Of a DNA stretch of 64,000 nt, positions 11,936 to 23,664 are shown in pieces. The notes beneath the pieces were generated by a model. It saw only the letters and a list, made by a program, of their open reading frames with translations, had not been told where the DNA came from and made no database searches. Every line of letters starts with the position of its first letter. The first letter of the stretch is position 1. Made by a program: the position numbers and the translations under genes. Source of the stretch: Bactericera cockerelli (Eukaryota; Arthropoda; Insecta; Hemiptera; Triozidae); contig CM044959.1 in NCBI GenBank assembly GCA_024516035.1, forward strand, positions 37,227,876 through 37,291,875. The letters are read 5' to 3'.

Positions 11936-12090
11936 AGTAGTGACCTTGGCCAAGTGGGTAGCATACTAGGCTTGCACGCACGATGACTTAGGTTAGATCC
12001 CCATGAGGCCAGTTTTTGTTATTTGTCCATTATGCCCGGGGTACACTCATACCTCGTGAGGTATTGATAAGGGACGTCACCAACGAGTTC
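11935..12090 (+). repeat. tRNA-derived SINE, family B
   Basis: The head 'gtgaccttggccaagtgggt...ggttagatcccc' is followed by 'ggggtacactcatacctcgtgaggta'. The same body is seen at 37795-38055 and 52815-53095 (+), and at 42310-42630 and 50935-51205 (-). Confidence 0.65.
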
Positions 12091-12268
12091 TCTCCCGACC
12101 CAAATTTTGGTCAGGTAGGTACCGCGAGCTCTCTCCCGCTCATGGTTTTATCAACACCGAATTGTCTCCCGTCGCTTACATTTTTACCTGAGTTTATACC
12201 TACATAGTTTAGGCCTTGCATAAATTTTATAATTAAAACACCTAATAGGCATCATTGATATAGACCTA

Positions 12269-12425
12269 AGGCATGGCCTTCTATGTATTTACCTAACCCT
12301 ACTATAAACCCGAGGCATTACCTTCTATGTATTATCCCTAACCCTACTATATTCCTGAGGCATGGCCTTCTATGTATCTTACCAAACTCTACTATACACT
12401 TAAAGCATTGCCTTTCATTAGTTAG
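12269..12425. repeat. tandem repeat, about 45 bp x 3.5
   Basis: The phrase GCATGGCCTTCTATGTAT recurs at 12271, 12315, 12360 and (diverged) 12405. Each is followed by 'acctaaccctactat'. Steps are 44, 45 and 45 bases. Confidence 0.75.
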
Positions 12426-12984
12426 AGATTTCAAATATTTCCTTATAAACAGCCTATTCTTATATAAAAATGATAATTTTATAGTTTTCATTTTATTAAA
12501 TACCTAATGTAAAAAGCATGGTCTTATTCCCGGGAGAGATAATCGTGGTGACCCCTATAACAAGCCGGAGAGAATTCGGGTAAGAATAGGTCAACGGGAG
12601 AGAACTCATTACCTCACCTTGATAAGGCAGATAAGGTGATAACAAATTAATGTCTTTGACATTTGTAAATCCAGGTGTTTTAGTGTCCCTCCTAAGATAA
12701 ATCTAATCATGTGGAGTATAGAATCAAAAGGTCTTGATAGGCTGATGGCAAATTTCTATATTATTTACTCACTTTGGGGACTCAGGGGGCCGAATCGGGG
12801 ATCTAAATATATATTATATTGACCTTAGAAAAATTAAATATCTACTGTTAAAACTATATCTTTAAAAAAAAAATGGAATAAAATGACAACTTGGTACATT
12901 CACATTTTCCCAGCTTATTTACTTTTGTTATTTATAAAGTTTCAGTAGTGTATGGACCTATATTTTCGTACAAAAAGAACTGAT

Positions 12985-13528
12985 ATCCCCCAAAAACACC
13001 ACTTCGTGGTTAAAAAAAGAAGAACGCCCCACTCAATAGAATGATTATAATTAGCTAAAAATAAATGATATCAAATTGAGAACACCTTTAGCCCCTCTCA
13101 TTCTATTTCTCTGCACTCCTTTCTGAATTTATTCCTCTTATGTTTATCTTTCTTTATCCTTTCTAGGGGTCATCCCAAACTTGATTTCTCTTTAAATTTA
13201 CTTGTTGAACGGCAATAAAAAATGGCGGTCGCGGTGTAATTTTCTCGATTCAAATCAAATAAGTCCAGAAAAATCATACTGCGACCGCCATTTTTTATTG
13301 CCGTTCAACAAGTAAATTTAAAGAGAAATCAAGTTTGGGATGACCCCTAGAAAGGATAAAGAAAGATAAACATAAGAGGAATAAATTCAGAAAGGAGTGC
13401 AGAGAAATAGAATGAGAGGGGCTAAAGGTGTTCTCAATTTGATATCATTTATTTTTAGCTAATTATAATCATTCTATTGAGTGGGGCGTTCTTCTTTTTT
13501 TAACCACGAAGTGGTGTTTTTGGGGGAT
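12985..13528. mobile_element. perfect long hairpin: two 248-bp inverted arms, 48-bp loop
   Basis: The left arm (12985-13232, starting ATCCCCCAAAAACACCAC and ending ATGGCGGTCGC) matches the complement of the right arm (13281-13528) without a mismatch that I can find. The loop is 13233-13280. The arms hold no open frame of note and I could not fix a target-site duplication. It may be a very young fold-back MITE or a hairpin-RNA locus. Perfect arms mean a recent inverted duplication or ongoing gene conversion. Confidence 0.9.
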
Positions 13529-13830
13529 TCAAGGAGAAAAGTAGTATTTCAAGGAGAAAACTTATTTAAATTAGGTACTATGTATAATATAGAGGAAAAG
13601 AACGTCTTTCAGCCTTACGGTTGTGGGTTCTGCGTTTGTTTTAATAGATAACAACACTCCGGTGAATTCGAGATTCATAGCAGAAACTAGTACATATCGA
13701 CCATCCACAAGTATCATTAGGAAACTTTTATAACAATGAAGTATATAAGTTCTCAGGAAAAAACTAATAATTATACACAACTCTTGGTAAAACTAAAAAT
13801 AAAATATAATAAAACTCATGGTAAAAATAA

Positions 13831-13926
13831 ATATCGAAATAATTTGAAGAGAAAACACTTGGCTTTTTTGTTTTTACTGTTATAATTAAAAGCCAAGTGT
13901 TTTCTATCTTCAATTTATTTCGATAT
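13831..13926. repeat. short imperfect hairpin (about 37-bp arms)
   Basis: ATATCGAAATAATTTGAAGA and GAAAACACTTGGCTTTT pair with AAAAGCCAAGTGTTTTC and TATCTTCAATTTATTTCGATAT across a 20-base loop. The inner phrase CCAAGTGTTTTCTATCTTCAAT repeats once more at about 13933. It could be a small fold-back element; its size is also in the range of pre-miRNA hairpins. Confidence 0.6.
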
Positions 13927-13934
13927 AAAAATGC

Positions 13935-14904
13935 CAAGTGTTTTCTATCTTCAATGAAACTCTTCATTGAAATAAAATACACAAAGGCGGGATTACTGCT
14001 TGAGGCAATTGAAGGTCTCGCTCAAAAAACGAGTTATCTGCATTATTCAAAATTGTTATTTTCAGCTCATTATTCAACCCGACGACGTTGTTAAGCTATC
14101 TGTCATAAAATATGGTCCGTTTTTGTACACTTGTAAGTATCGGAGAGACAGCGGCTCTTCAGCAATGAATGTGACCCCAAAACTGTCGAAAACGCGATTT
14201 CGAAAAAAATTGCAAATAACAGCTCGTTTTTTCAGCAAGGCCTTCAATTTCTACCATCCAACTCATTGAAAGTATGTCTACTTGTCTATTTACATTCTCT
14301 GTTTTAGCTCATATTGTCTAATCGAACCAACTAAAGAAGGTCCCGTCAGAGTCGATGGTAGTTGAAAGCGACGTTAAACCAAAAATAAAAAAAATAAGAA
14401 AAGAAAAAATATCCGTTCAGCAACCATTTATGCTCCGACAGAAGATTAGAATTTGATTTCATTTAGTTTGGGCGATATAATACTCGTGCCTAATGTTTAG
14501 CAGGAAGTTAATGTTGAAAATATTGAAATTCAAATCAACATGCTGAATGAATGAATAGTGACCACAAAGACAGGAGTACGGCACCATATCGTAACTAAAA
14601 TGTAGACAGTCTACCACGGACATATTACTCGTAACATACGTACATGATTGATAAACAAACATCAGATTCACTTCTTAGAGTGACGGGAAAAGAAAAGTAA
14701 GTCAGACAAACTGTAGGACGTACAGTGTGGTACAGAATGTTCTGTGTACTGCATGTACACAATATCTCAGAGCAAGTGTAAAATCAGAAAACAAGATGGA
14801 CACACTGTACTAGCACTAGCATAGACATGGTTTACTCGAATTGGTAAGTAGACATCAAATTTACTTTTCAGTCAAGAATTAAAATAAATTTTTCTGTGTG
14901 AAAA
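13935..14904. other. no gene; SINE family E tail at 14325-14390
   Basis: The sequence 'gtcccgtcagagtcgatgg...cgacgttaaacc' at 14325-14390 matches the 3' part of the SINE at 23858-24196. The rest shows no exon or repeat structure. Confidence 0.4.
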
Positions 14905-14990
14905 GTCTGCTCCGACCAGGGAGCGAACTCAAGATCTCTGGACTACGGGCAGTCATCACAACTGTTACGCCACGGAGGCTGGTGTTTTGA
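14905..14990 (-). repeat. SINE family E head, reversed
   Basis: The complement reads 'agcctccgtggcgtaacag', 'tgactgcccgtagtccag' and 'gttcgctccctggtcgg', the same tRNA-like head as at 23858. Confidence 0.65.
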
Positions 14991-17791
14991 ATGTTCCATA
15001 AATTTGTTGGGATCAGATTATAAACTCATTTGGTCTTTCTACATCAATAAATGCCAATGACAAATGCTGAATTAGCAGGTATATTTACACCTGTTCAAGC
15101 TCCTAAAGACAACAGGAAATAAAATTATTACTTTCGCTCTTTCCCTTTCTCTTGTCAGTGTCACCCTGTATACAAGCGTGTCTTTTCGTCCGTGTAACAA
15201 GAGCGGAGCATTCTGAGTACACAGAGGTACAGTGTGTAACAAATTAATGTGCCATGAGATCACCATGCTCTAGTTAAGGCTAATTGTAAGGTGTCGGTAC
15301 CGTGGTTAGGTTTCCTGGGTAACTAGGTATCTCTCTAGTACGCTTCACAGGTTCACAACGATTTCGAATAGTTCCTTTGAGGAAAAAATCTGATCACCAG
15401 TAATGTTCATTGTAGATAATAGTATACAAATGAACAAGATAGTCCAAGAACTTTCACAGGTTTAGAAAAATATTTCCGATTTAGCCTGATAAGACAAAAG
15501 ATTAGATTGGACTGATATATCACAGTCCATAGATGATGTACTCGGAAGTAATATAAGTGTGATGAAAGTTTTACAACAACAAAAAAACGATAAAATTCAT
15601 CATACCTCGTGTTTTCAATCACTATTTTTTTCAAACGGCGCGGCGTTGGAAACCCCAATTTTCCTCTCTCGATAAAATCCTGCTAATCCTTCCTGCGTGG
15701 GTCGTAAAGCGACACTCTGCCAATTAATACGATTAAATTACGGCAACACCCGAGCAGGAGGGGGTGAGGTGGTGAATCACGAGGATATCCGAGGGGAAAC
15801 GAAGGGGTCATCTGGGAAAAGGGATGAGCGCGGGGTGGTCAAGATAGGGAAATGAAGTGGTCGATAGAGAGAATAGCATTGCCTCGATGATAGGGGAAGA
15901 GGGATTAGATGGTGAAAGGGGGTGAGAGGACAGAGGAAGGAAGGAGGGGAATAGTCGGTGGGGAAGGGGAGAAAGATATGGAAGGGGGGACTCCCTCCCC
16001 CTTGTGTCTTCATAATAAACTGGTCACTGCCCGCATAATTGTAATCAGATATTTAGATAGCAGAAACCTCCACCCCACCCACATTTGGACAGTGACTCCT
16101 AACCCCTTACTCTAGCGCTGGGCTAGAGGTTAGCTATATACTCCCTCCATGATGACAAGGCCCATTATAAAACCTCATCCCAGTGATTAACAACCACAGC
16201 GTTGAATTACCAATCAGCTCTACTTGCATAAGATATTGCCTGGTCCTGCTAGCAAATGAGAAAGGGCAGAAATATTGTATAGGGTGATACCAGAGATAAG
16301 CGAGACCGTAATATCTCAAGTCTGACTTTAGTCCGTTGTGATTTGTAAAAAATCCGACTTAGAGAGCAGTGTGACCTATAACTGTTATCCTATTTTATAA
16401 TTCAGAGACAAAATCAATAACTGAATTGACTGATATTTAAACCATTGACACAAAGGGACTTGTAAAGCATTTGTAGGTACTTAGCTCATCATTCATGACG
16501 AAAGGTAACCTTGAGAGATATTTGCAAGCGCCCTTTGAGCTTTTACTTGTCCTTCTATTAAAACAGGGGAGCTTCTGGTTTCAGACGTTTTTATTATTTT
16601 GATAAGCAAGCTGTGATGACATTATGATGTGTCTCAGATGGATTTTTTCATCAGTATAGCTATAACATTAATAAACTTACCACTTGGTTACACACTGTAT
16701 GTCTCGGATGTATTGTATACTATGGTCAGTCTCATGAGACTTACCATTTGGTTACACTCTGTATGTCTCGAATGGATACTTACCAGTGGACACAACTCTT
16801 ACTGACCAGAAAAAGGAGAAAAGAGACAGGCGACACACACCATCATGGAAAGTGAAATCACTTGAAGACGTGATGTCTCAGTGCGTTGCAAATCAGCGGA
16901 AGTACTCACTCAATATGTAGTCCATGTCTACTGAGGACCCACTGCTACTGAATGCCTTCAATATGCCATTCTTCAGCTAGTTATTAATCTGGAATAGTGT
17001 ATCCAACAGACTCAAAGGGAGACAGATCGATACTGAATTATTCGATTCAAAGTACTACACAAGAATACAGGGAGCGGTCACGCACTCCTTAGTATGGCAC
17101 TGTGGCTCAGGAGGATCTAGCTATCATGGGTGTGCAGTGCGATTAGCGCTTGCAAATATTTCTCAAGATAAACTTACGGTTCTCTTGTGTACACATCACA
17201 TCAACTAAATGGGAGACTTTCCACAAAACTGTGAACTTGTTAATGAACTCCAGTGTAAATTTTGAACAAGAATTCTTTGAACTCTAATGTAAGCATGAAC
17301 AAGTGGAAAAAATGTCACGGAATTTGAAATTAATGTTGCGGAAAAAAGGCAATTCTGGCAGGAAAAGTTTGATTATTTGCCCAAGTGGTCAGGCTAGTGT
17401 CACTTTCTCTGAAACACCATGACCTCACCACCCTGTAGGTTTTCTTCGGATGACTGTCATGCTAATCGGAACAGTCATGCCTACACTACCTCACTACTTA
17501 TAGTACTCTACTAATATGCAAGTAGTTTTAAAGAGAAATAAATCTAGAGTATTGGGACAAGAGAAAACTGTAGTGAGGCTGAGCAGACGTCTGCATGGGT
17601 ATTGTTCCGATCATTGTGATGCTTGCATTGCTAACATGTATTGAATTTTCACTTTCCCTATGAAAAATCCCATTAGTTGATTGTCTGATACTGTAATAAA
17701 TACGCATACATTAAAGTGTGAATGGTGTGTTTAGATAAGAGATGTGCAAATTATTTCACATATTATTCTTAAAAAATCCGATTTAGTATTA
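14991..17791. other. no recognisable gene
   Basis: Mixed AT-rich DNA. A purine-rich, GC-richer stretch runs from about 15760 to 16000. A diverged direct repeat pair ('ggttacacactgtatgtctc', starting near 16687, and 'ggttacactctgtatgtctc', near 16750) lies about 63 bases apart. No exon is supported. Confidence 0.4.
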
Positions 17792-18519
17792 TCTTAATAT
17801 ACAGGGTGGACCAAAAAAACGTTTACACCCGTTAATGGTAGATTACTGACGACATTTCCAGCCCGGATCTGCAATCCGTTTTTTCGGACTCGCCTTGATA
17901 ACTGCACAAAGTGATTTTTTGCAACTTTCTGAAAAAGTCCGACTTTGGCTCATTCTTCAGGTGAGAACTTTTTTTCTGTTTAAGATGAGTTGATTCTGAA
18001 CAATTCTGCAGAAAGCCAACAAAATTTCAATGTTTCTAGGTACACTACTTTGTTTTTTACGGTTTGGTTTGGCATATTTTTTGACACCTGAATAGAAAAA
18101 AAATTCTCATGTAAGTTTTTTACACTTTGAAACACTCAAGATTTTCCCGAACAAATTTTGACACAGACATGGGCAAGTTTGATAGAAGTTGGCGGCCAAC
18201 CCAAGGATGCTAAAAAATAATTTTACGATTTTTTATCACGTGATCTTCTGGGGAAACGAACCAGGTAAGTCTCAAAAAATGATGTTCAAAATCTTAAAAG
18301 TGTTGACCGTGTAGGGTCGTCTTGTACTCAAAAAGTAATTAGCTATTTATGTCTGATAATTATTTTCCTTGGAATTAATTAAAGGCCAGTCAAATGAATG
18401 ATTGTTTGTTTCTCGATGAATAGTTTTCAAGCATATTTTTCTGCATTCTATGAAATATTATCTTTAAACTACTTCAGTTTTTTTTAGTATAAGTTACATA
18501 ATTATTATTATTCGGATGA

Positions 18520-18760
18520 TGAAATGGCAGATATGCATTTAGCATATGGAGCTGCCAACAGGAACATTTGGGGATCACGTGAAAAACATAGTTTACGAAA
18601 TACCAGTGGAGACGCAAGAGTAGCAGAATCTGGTAGCAAGAATCCTGTTGACATTCGATGACCTGACAGAAAAACCTGGAATCTTCCGCAACATTCGACG
18701 GAACATGATGGTTCAACCTTTGCATCCAGGAAGGTGGACGCCACTTCAAACAGTTCCCTC
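18520..18760 (+). pseudogene. relic of a mariner-superfamily transposase C terminus
   Basis: One plus-strand frame reads GDHVKNIVYEIPVETQE, a stop, then QNLVARILLTFDDLTEKPGIF and RNIRRNMM. This follows the pattern of the region after the last catalytic residue in many arthropod mariner-type transposases: a 'W-G-x-x-K-x-x-V-Y' block, proline-rich 'PVETxEDL', an 'ARI' helix, then an arginine-rich 'IRRNM'. The catalytic core upstream is not recognisable and an in-frame TAG is present. The 91-codon minus-strand frame here is a shadow. Assignment is by motif memory and needs a protein search. Confidence 0.5.
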
Positions 18761-18779
18761 TGAGGGAATTGAGAAGGGA

Positions 18780-18784
<5 letters not shown>

Positions 18785-18820
<36 letters not shown>
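18785..18820. repeat. (AG)n microsatellite
   Basis: About 18 uninterrupted AG units just after the transposase relic, inside the TA-flanked element. Confidence 0.95.
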
Positions 18821-18824
<4 letters not shown>

Positions 18825-20216
18825 TAGAAGGTAGAGGGTAGAGGGACAGTTTTGAGTTAGAACTAAGATACTAAAGTCACCATTGGTTTCAAAAATTTGT
18901 GTGAGGAGAATCCATAGTGTGTACTATGGCAAAAAAAATAATTAAATACCTTTTTGTTTACAGCAACAAAGTATAAAACATAATAAAGACTGCAAAAGTT
19001 TATTAATTTTACAAAATATTATCTTGTTTTTTTTTTTCAAATTTCTATTAAGAGTTGGCAATCGGTAAATATTTGTTATTTAATTAGTATTGCTTATGAT
19101 AGAAGAACCTACCTACATATTTACCTGGCTTCATTTCATAAACTCTATTTTCGTTAGGAAAATTCGCTAGTTTTTTTTTCTCTCGTAGGGAAGCATTAAG
19201 AAAAACCATCCTTACATTATCAAGGCAGTCTCTCAGGGGCTTACATGAATAATAATTTTGATAGTATCTGATGTAACTCAATTTACAGATGGTATTACCC
19301 CCAAAAAATCATAAGTTGTTGGTGTTACAACAGGTCAGAGACAGGTATGAATAAAATATTCCATCAGATTTTTTTTTTTTTTTTGATAATTAAAATATTA
19401 TTGACGGCCGGGAATTGAACCTCGGTCATGCGACTAACACTCTTAGTATTAACCCATCTAGCTAACACCACTGACAATCTGAAAAGCACGAAAATTATCA
19501 TTTGAATTTTCCTAAACTGGCTGATGAAGGCATGTGAGACCGCGGTATTCAAAAAAAGCAATGTAAACAATTTTCGTAAACAGTACAAGACGCCCTTACA
19601 CAGTCTACAGCTAGAAAACACTTAGGATTTTTGAAGAGTTTTTGGCAAACATTTAATCATTTTTCCCAGAAGATCACGTGATAAAAAATCATAAAATTAT
19701 TTTTAAGCATCCTCGTGGCGGCCGCCAACTTTTATCAAACTTGCCCATGTCTGTGCCAAAATTTGTTCGGACAAATGTCGAGTGTTTTATTTAGTAAAAA
19801 AGTTTTTTCGTGTGTTTTTTTCTGTTCAGGTGTCAAAAAATATGGCAAACCAAACCGTAAAAAACAAAGTAGTGTAGCTAGAAACATCGAAATTTTGTTG
19901 GCTTTCCGTAGAATTATTCAGAATCAACTCATCTTAAACAGAAAAAAAGTTCTGACCTGAAGAATAAACCAAAGTCGGACTTTTTTGGAAAGTTACAAAA
20001 AATCACTTTGTGCAGTTATCAAGGCGAATCCGAAAAAACGGATTGCAGATCCGGGCTGGAAATGTCGTCAGTAATCTACCATTAACGGGTGTAAACGTTT
20101 TTTTGGTCCACCCTGTATAAATGTCAAAGTCACTGACTGACTGATCATCGCTCTACAGCCCAAACCGTAATACCTAGCGAGCTGAAATTTGGTAGGTAGC
20201 TTTGTCTTATAGTCTA

Positions 20217-20456
20217 CTAGCCGTTTGCCCGTGCTTTGCAACGGGACTAAATTTCAAATTTACTAAGGCATGGCCGTACTGCTGGACAGCAATGCCTTTT
20301 TGAACTTTTTATAATTTTTCTGGACAAAGCGATAATGGTTTTCGGGGGGTCAATTCTGAGACATTTTTCGCTATCTCTTACAGTTTTGGCTAAACAACTC
20401 CGGACAAACAAACATAGGTAGGTAGGTAGTCCTTTTTTCTGTTTTATATATAGAGA
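20217..20456 (-). mobile_element. non-autonomous Helitron (Hel-2), inserted in Hel-1
   Basis: On the minus strand it begins A|TCTCTATATATAAAACAG and ends with a hairpin (CCCGTTGCAAAGCACGGG), CAAACGG and CTAG|T. It is 240 bp. A near-identical solo copy lies at 27816-28059. Without it the flanks read agtcta|tatgtgcaataag, matching the intact Hel-1 (agtctagatgtgcaataag) apart from one base. Confidence 0.8.
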
Positions 20457-20574
20457 TATGTGCAATAAGACGGGATTTTTCGAAATTCCCACTACAACAC
20501 CTGCCATTGGCGAAAAAGGATTTTTTGCTTTCACGGCCATGCCTCGGCCCGCAAAGCAGGCGACAGCCCGCTAG

Positions 20575-22059
20575 TTGAAAGATATAAATGGGCTTTCTGT
20601 GAAGACAAGGAATCATTGTGAAGGTTAGGGGATACAGGGAAATCGCGAAAGAAAAAGCCAAAGAAATTGGGGTAGAGATGAAGATAGTAAATAAATTGAG
20701 ATTTTGAGATACAGGATTCATTGCGTAGGGGGTGGAGAGGAAAGTAAAAGAAATAGAGAGGGAAGTAAAAGAAATAAAGAGGGAAGTAAAATAAATAGAA
20801 AGTAAAAGAAATAGAGAAAATTAAAAGGAATAAAGTGAAGTAAAAGAAATCGAGAGGAAAGTAAAAGAAATAGAGAGGAAAGTAAAAAGAAATAGAGGAA
20901 AGCAAAAGAAGTAGAGAGGGATTGATAGTAATATAAGGAAAGTAAAAGGAGAGCAAAAGAAGAATTTTGCCAGAATTTTTTTGTTAATCCGACATGTCAA
21001 AAGAAAAAGGAAAAAGCGAACGAAAGTTGAGTGAATTGAGAGACTAGATTTGGGAGTCAGGAGAGGTTGCTGACCCAAGAAGCGGATAATCTGTTCAGAC
21101 ATTTCTCTCTGTCTGTCGGTGTATCTTGTACAGAATAAGTAGGTACATCAAAAATATGCAGACAGAAAAATATCTCGGTTAGCATTCAAGAGGAAGAAAT
21201 ACTTTTGGTTATTCCGAGAGAAACAATTTCTATACCTATAACATTGGTATCAGTTAAGTGTATCGAATATTTTTTACTAAAATTTACTCTTTGAAGGGAA
21301 AAAAACAGAAAAATACGAAAGGAGGGAATAGAAAATGTTTTGCAGGAATCTAACGCTCCATTTTGTTATTGCAGCATGCAAAAACGGAATTCCTTAGGAA
21401 ATTGGTCAAAAAATGTAACTTCAAAATTTTAATGAATAAAAAGATGGTAGAAAACGGTGGCGCCTTAGCCTAGATTAGGAAAAATAAATACAAGGCCATG
21501 CCTCGGGCGCAACTGTGAAAAATATTAGGTACAACATTTCAACAAGGTAAAAACAACATTCCCTTTGGAACAATAATTCTAACAAGAATGAAGCCTGCAT
21601 ATTTTTGTAGCGAAAACGGGATTCCCGAAAACAATTGGTTAAAAAATATTACAACATTCAAACAAGGTAAAAGCAGCATTTCCTTTGAAACTATGCTTAA
21701 AGAAAGAAAAGCCAAAACAAAAGGCTCAAATATTCCAGTGTTTATACAGACGAGGAAAAGTACAAATATAGACCAACGGACATTCCTCCGATAGAAAGGT
21801 CACATTCCTGTACAAACAAAAGGGGCCAAGGAGCATTGTGTGGGTTTAGGGTTGCTGCCCACACAGTGAAAGGAGAGCCATAAAGGGACAGTTAGGTAAT
21901 ATTCGGTATTATGCTCACTGAACTGAGGTGTCCAATACAATGGCAGGGGTGTCTGATAAGTATTACGCAGGTAGGTACGAGAATAGGTCACCATTTTTAC
22001 CTTCCTTATGCTGTAGTAAGGAAAATATGGTATTGGTCGAAAATTTGACCTGCCCAGTT
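20575..22059. other. purine-rich degenerate tandem tract, otherwise no gene
   Basis: From about 20720 to 20960 there are irregular repeats of 'gaaagtaaaagaaatagagag'. These create long but meaningless frames on the minus strand (rich in F, Y and L). The remainder is AT-rich without recognisable features. Confidence 0.5.
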
Positions 22060-22215
22060 TTTTTGTTGTGTGATGTCAGAATTACACAAACCCGTCAACA
22101 TTAACACAACTCGAACCATTGACCAAATGACCACCGGGTTACGAGTCCGCCAACTTACGGGCCAGGCTTCCGAGGTCGGTTTACTTTTTAGAAACCTACC
22201 CGTGACATAATATGA
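22060..22215 (-). repeat. SINE family A, reversed copy
   Basis: The complement contains 'accgacctcggaagcctggc', 'cgtaagttggcggactcgtaa' and 'ggttcgagttgtgttaatg', matching the family A head. Confidence 0.55.
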
Positions 22216-23338
22216 TGGTACTAAGAGACTGATAAGTAAGAGCTGCACAACTAAATTCAAAGATCTACTTTGATATCATTTCATTTATTCAATTTTCAGT
22301 GTACATCAAACAACTATCCAGCACAGTGAAAAAAGATCCATTTTCGAACACACCAACATTATGAGTTCAAACAAATTCAATAATGTTTTATTTACAAATT
22401 AGTTATGACAAGCATGACATTTACAAAGACAAAGAACCTAATTTGTTGGTGTACTTATCGTTTCTCTATGAATGTTGAAAATCTTCCCTTTCATCTTTTG
22501 TTTGTTCATCAATCACTCTGTTTCAATTTCAAAGCAAAATTGGGGTAGGCACTGGAGTGGCGTAGACAGTAATGGACGGAAAAATAGTACACGACTAGAC
22601 GCTGAGGAGAACAAAAGATTTGGGGCAGGGGTTCGTCAGGGATGTCTAGACAGACTATTGATTTAGATATTTGGGTGAAAATCTGCATGTTTCATGAGCG
22701 TCAGATCAATGACAGTAGATACTGGGCAATATTTGATAACGGTTTATAAAAACTGCCGAAAAAAGGAAGAAAATACTTTGCCAAGTTCAGCAGTCAATAA
22801 TAGATTCTGATATGTACGCAAGTTTACATACTAATATACTAAAATTGTACTTACATATAAACACAAGAATTCGGAGTTTAACTGAAAGAGCTTTGAATTT
22901 TCAATGGATATTTTAAACACACACTGCTAAAATACATAATGAATTCAGTAATTATTAATAAAATAATCTATATTCTTATTATTTATTACTTTAGTATACT
23001 ATTATTTATACCGAGAAATTTCTAATACTAGAAATTTATTTGATAACTGCCAGTTTTTGCTTTTTTTGCAGTCTTTTTTCCACAAAAATATGTTCCACAG
23101 AATTTTGGATTTCTTCTTGGTCTCCTATTTCCACACGAAGAGATTTCACGGGATTAACGGTATAACCAAGCTGCACATGGGAGATAATCTCCTGAATATC
23201 TTATCATGCGCTCTCCTAGCGATGCTTACTCATAAAGGATTCTATTGTATTCCAATATTCCATCATAATATATTTTCATCAGAGTACAATATACACTATA
23301 ATAGAGAAAATATATAATATACAAAATAAAGGATTCTA
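22216..23338. other. no recognisable gene
   Basis: AT-rich. A splice-acceptor-like 'gctttttttgcag' ends near 23071, but the sequence after it (open to 23317) has no recognisable content and no convincing donor. Confidence 0.4.
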
Positions 23339-23664
23339 CAGGGTGTCTTGATTTTCTTTTTTTAGAAATACCTATTTACTCAAGACTCGTAAAATTATTC
23401 CCAGAATTTCTATAAAAATGATTTATTATTCACCAAAATATGGGGAGGGGGTGTATAGAAGAACATCACTTTTAAAGTTTTCACGCAAAGAACGAATTTT
23501 TGTTCAATAAATCATTATTTTGGAACTATTTTTGATTTAAAAAAAATATATAGATAAAATGTAACTACTACCTATTTCACTCAACACATGATCATGATTT
23601 GAGGCTCCTTTCTATTCCGGAGAGAATGTTATAATTTTCCACATAAAAAACTCCAGACACCCTG
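23339..23664. mobile_element. TA-flanked MITE (Tc1/mariner type)
   Basis: The left end CAGGGTGTCTTGATTTTC and right end ...TCCAGACACCCTG are inverted, with TA at 23337-23338 and 23665-23666. It is 326 bp and non-coding. Its last bases, ACACCCTG, are the first bases of every unit in the adjoining 64-bp tandem array. Confidence 0.75.

Larger units (their letters stand above)
17802..20115 (+). mobile_element. Tc1/mariner-type DNA transposon with about 455-bp inverted ends
   Basis: The element starts CAGGGTGGACCAAAAAAACG, ends in the complement, and is flanked by TA on both sides. Arms run about 17802-18256 and 19662-20115 and are visibly diverged. The interior holds a transposase remnant (18520-18760), an AG microsatellite (18785-18820) and AT-rich filler. 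It sits inside Hel-1, so its TA target duplication can be checked against the uninterrupted Hel-1 copy. Confidence 0.85.
17792..20574 (+). mobile_element. non-autonomous Helitron (Hel-1), split by two insertions
   Basis: Starts A|TCTTAATATA and ends with a GC hairpin (GCCCGCAAAGCAGGC), nine bases, then CTAG|T, the classic Helitron 5'-TC / 3'-hairpin-CTRR layout between A and T. Removing 17802-20115 plus one TA, and 20217-20456, leaves about 227 bp. This matches the intact copy at 59457-59711 (255 bp) except for 28 bp of GTCAGTG repeats there. There is no Rep/helicase gene. Confidence 0.8.

Noticed and set aside
18474..18749. Minus-strand 91- and 78-codon frames
   Set aside because: The plus strand of the same interval has transposase-like residues, so these are shadows.
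20531..20956. 141-codon F/Y/L-rich minus frame resembling a membrane protein
   Set aside because: Translation of a purine-rich degenerate tandem tract; periodicity explains the open frame.
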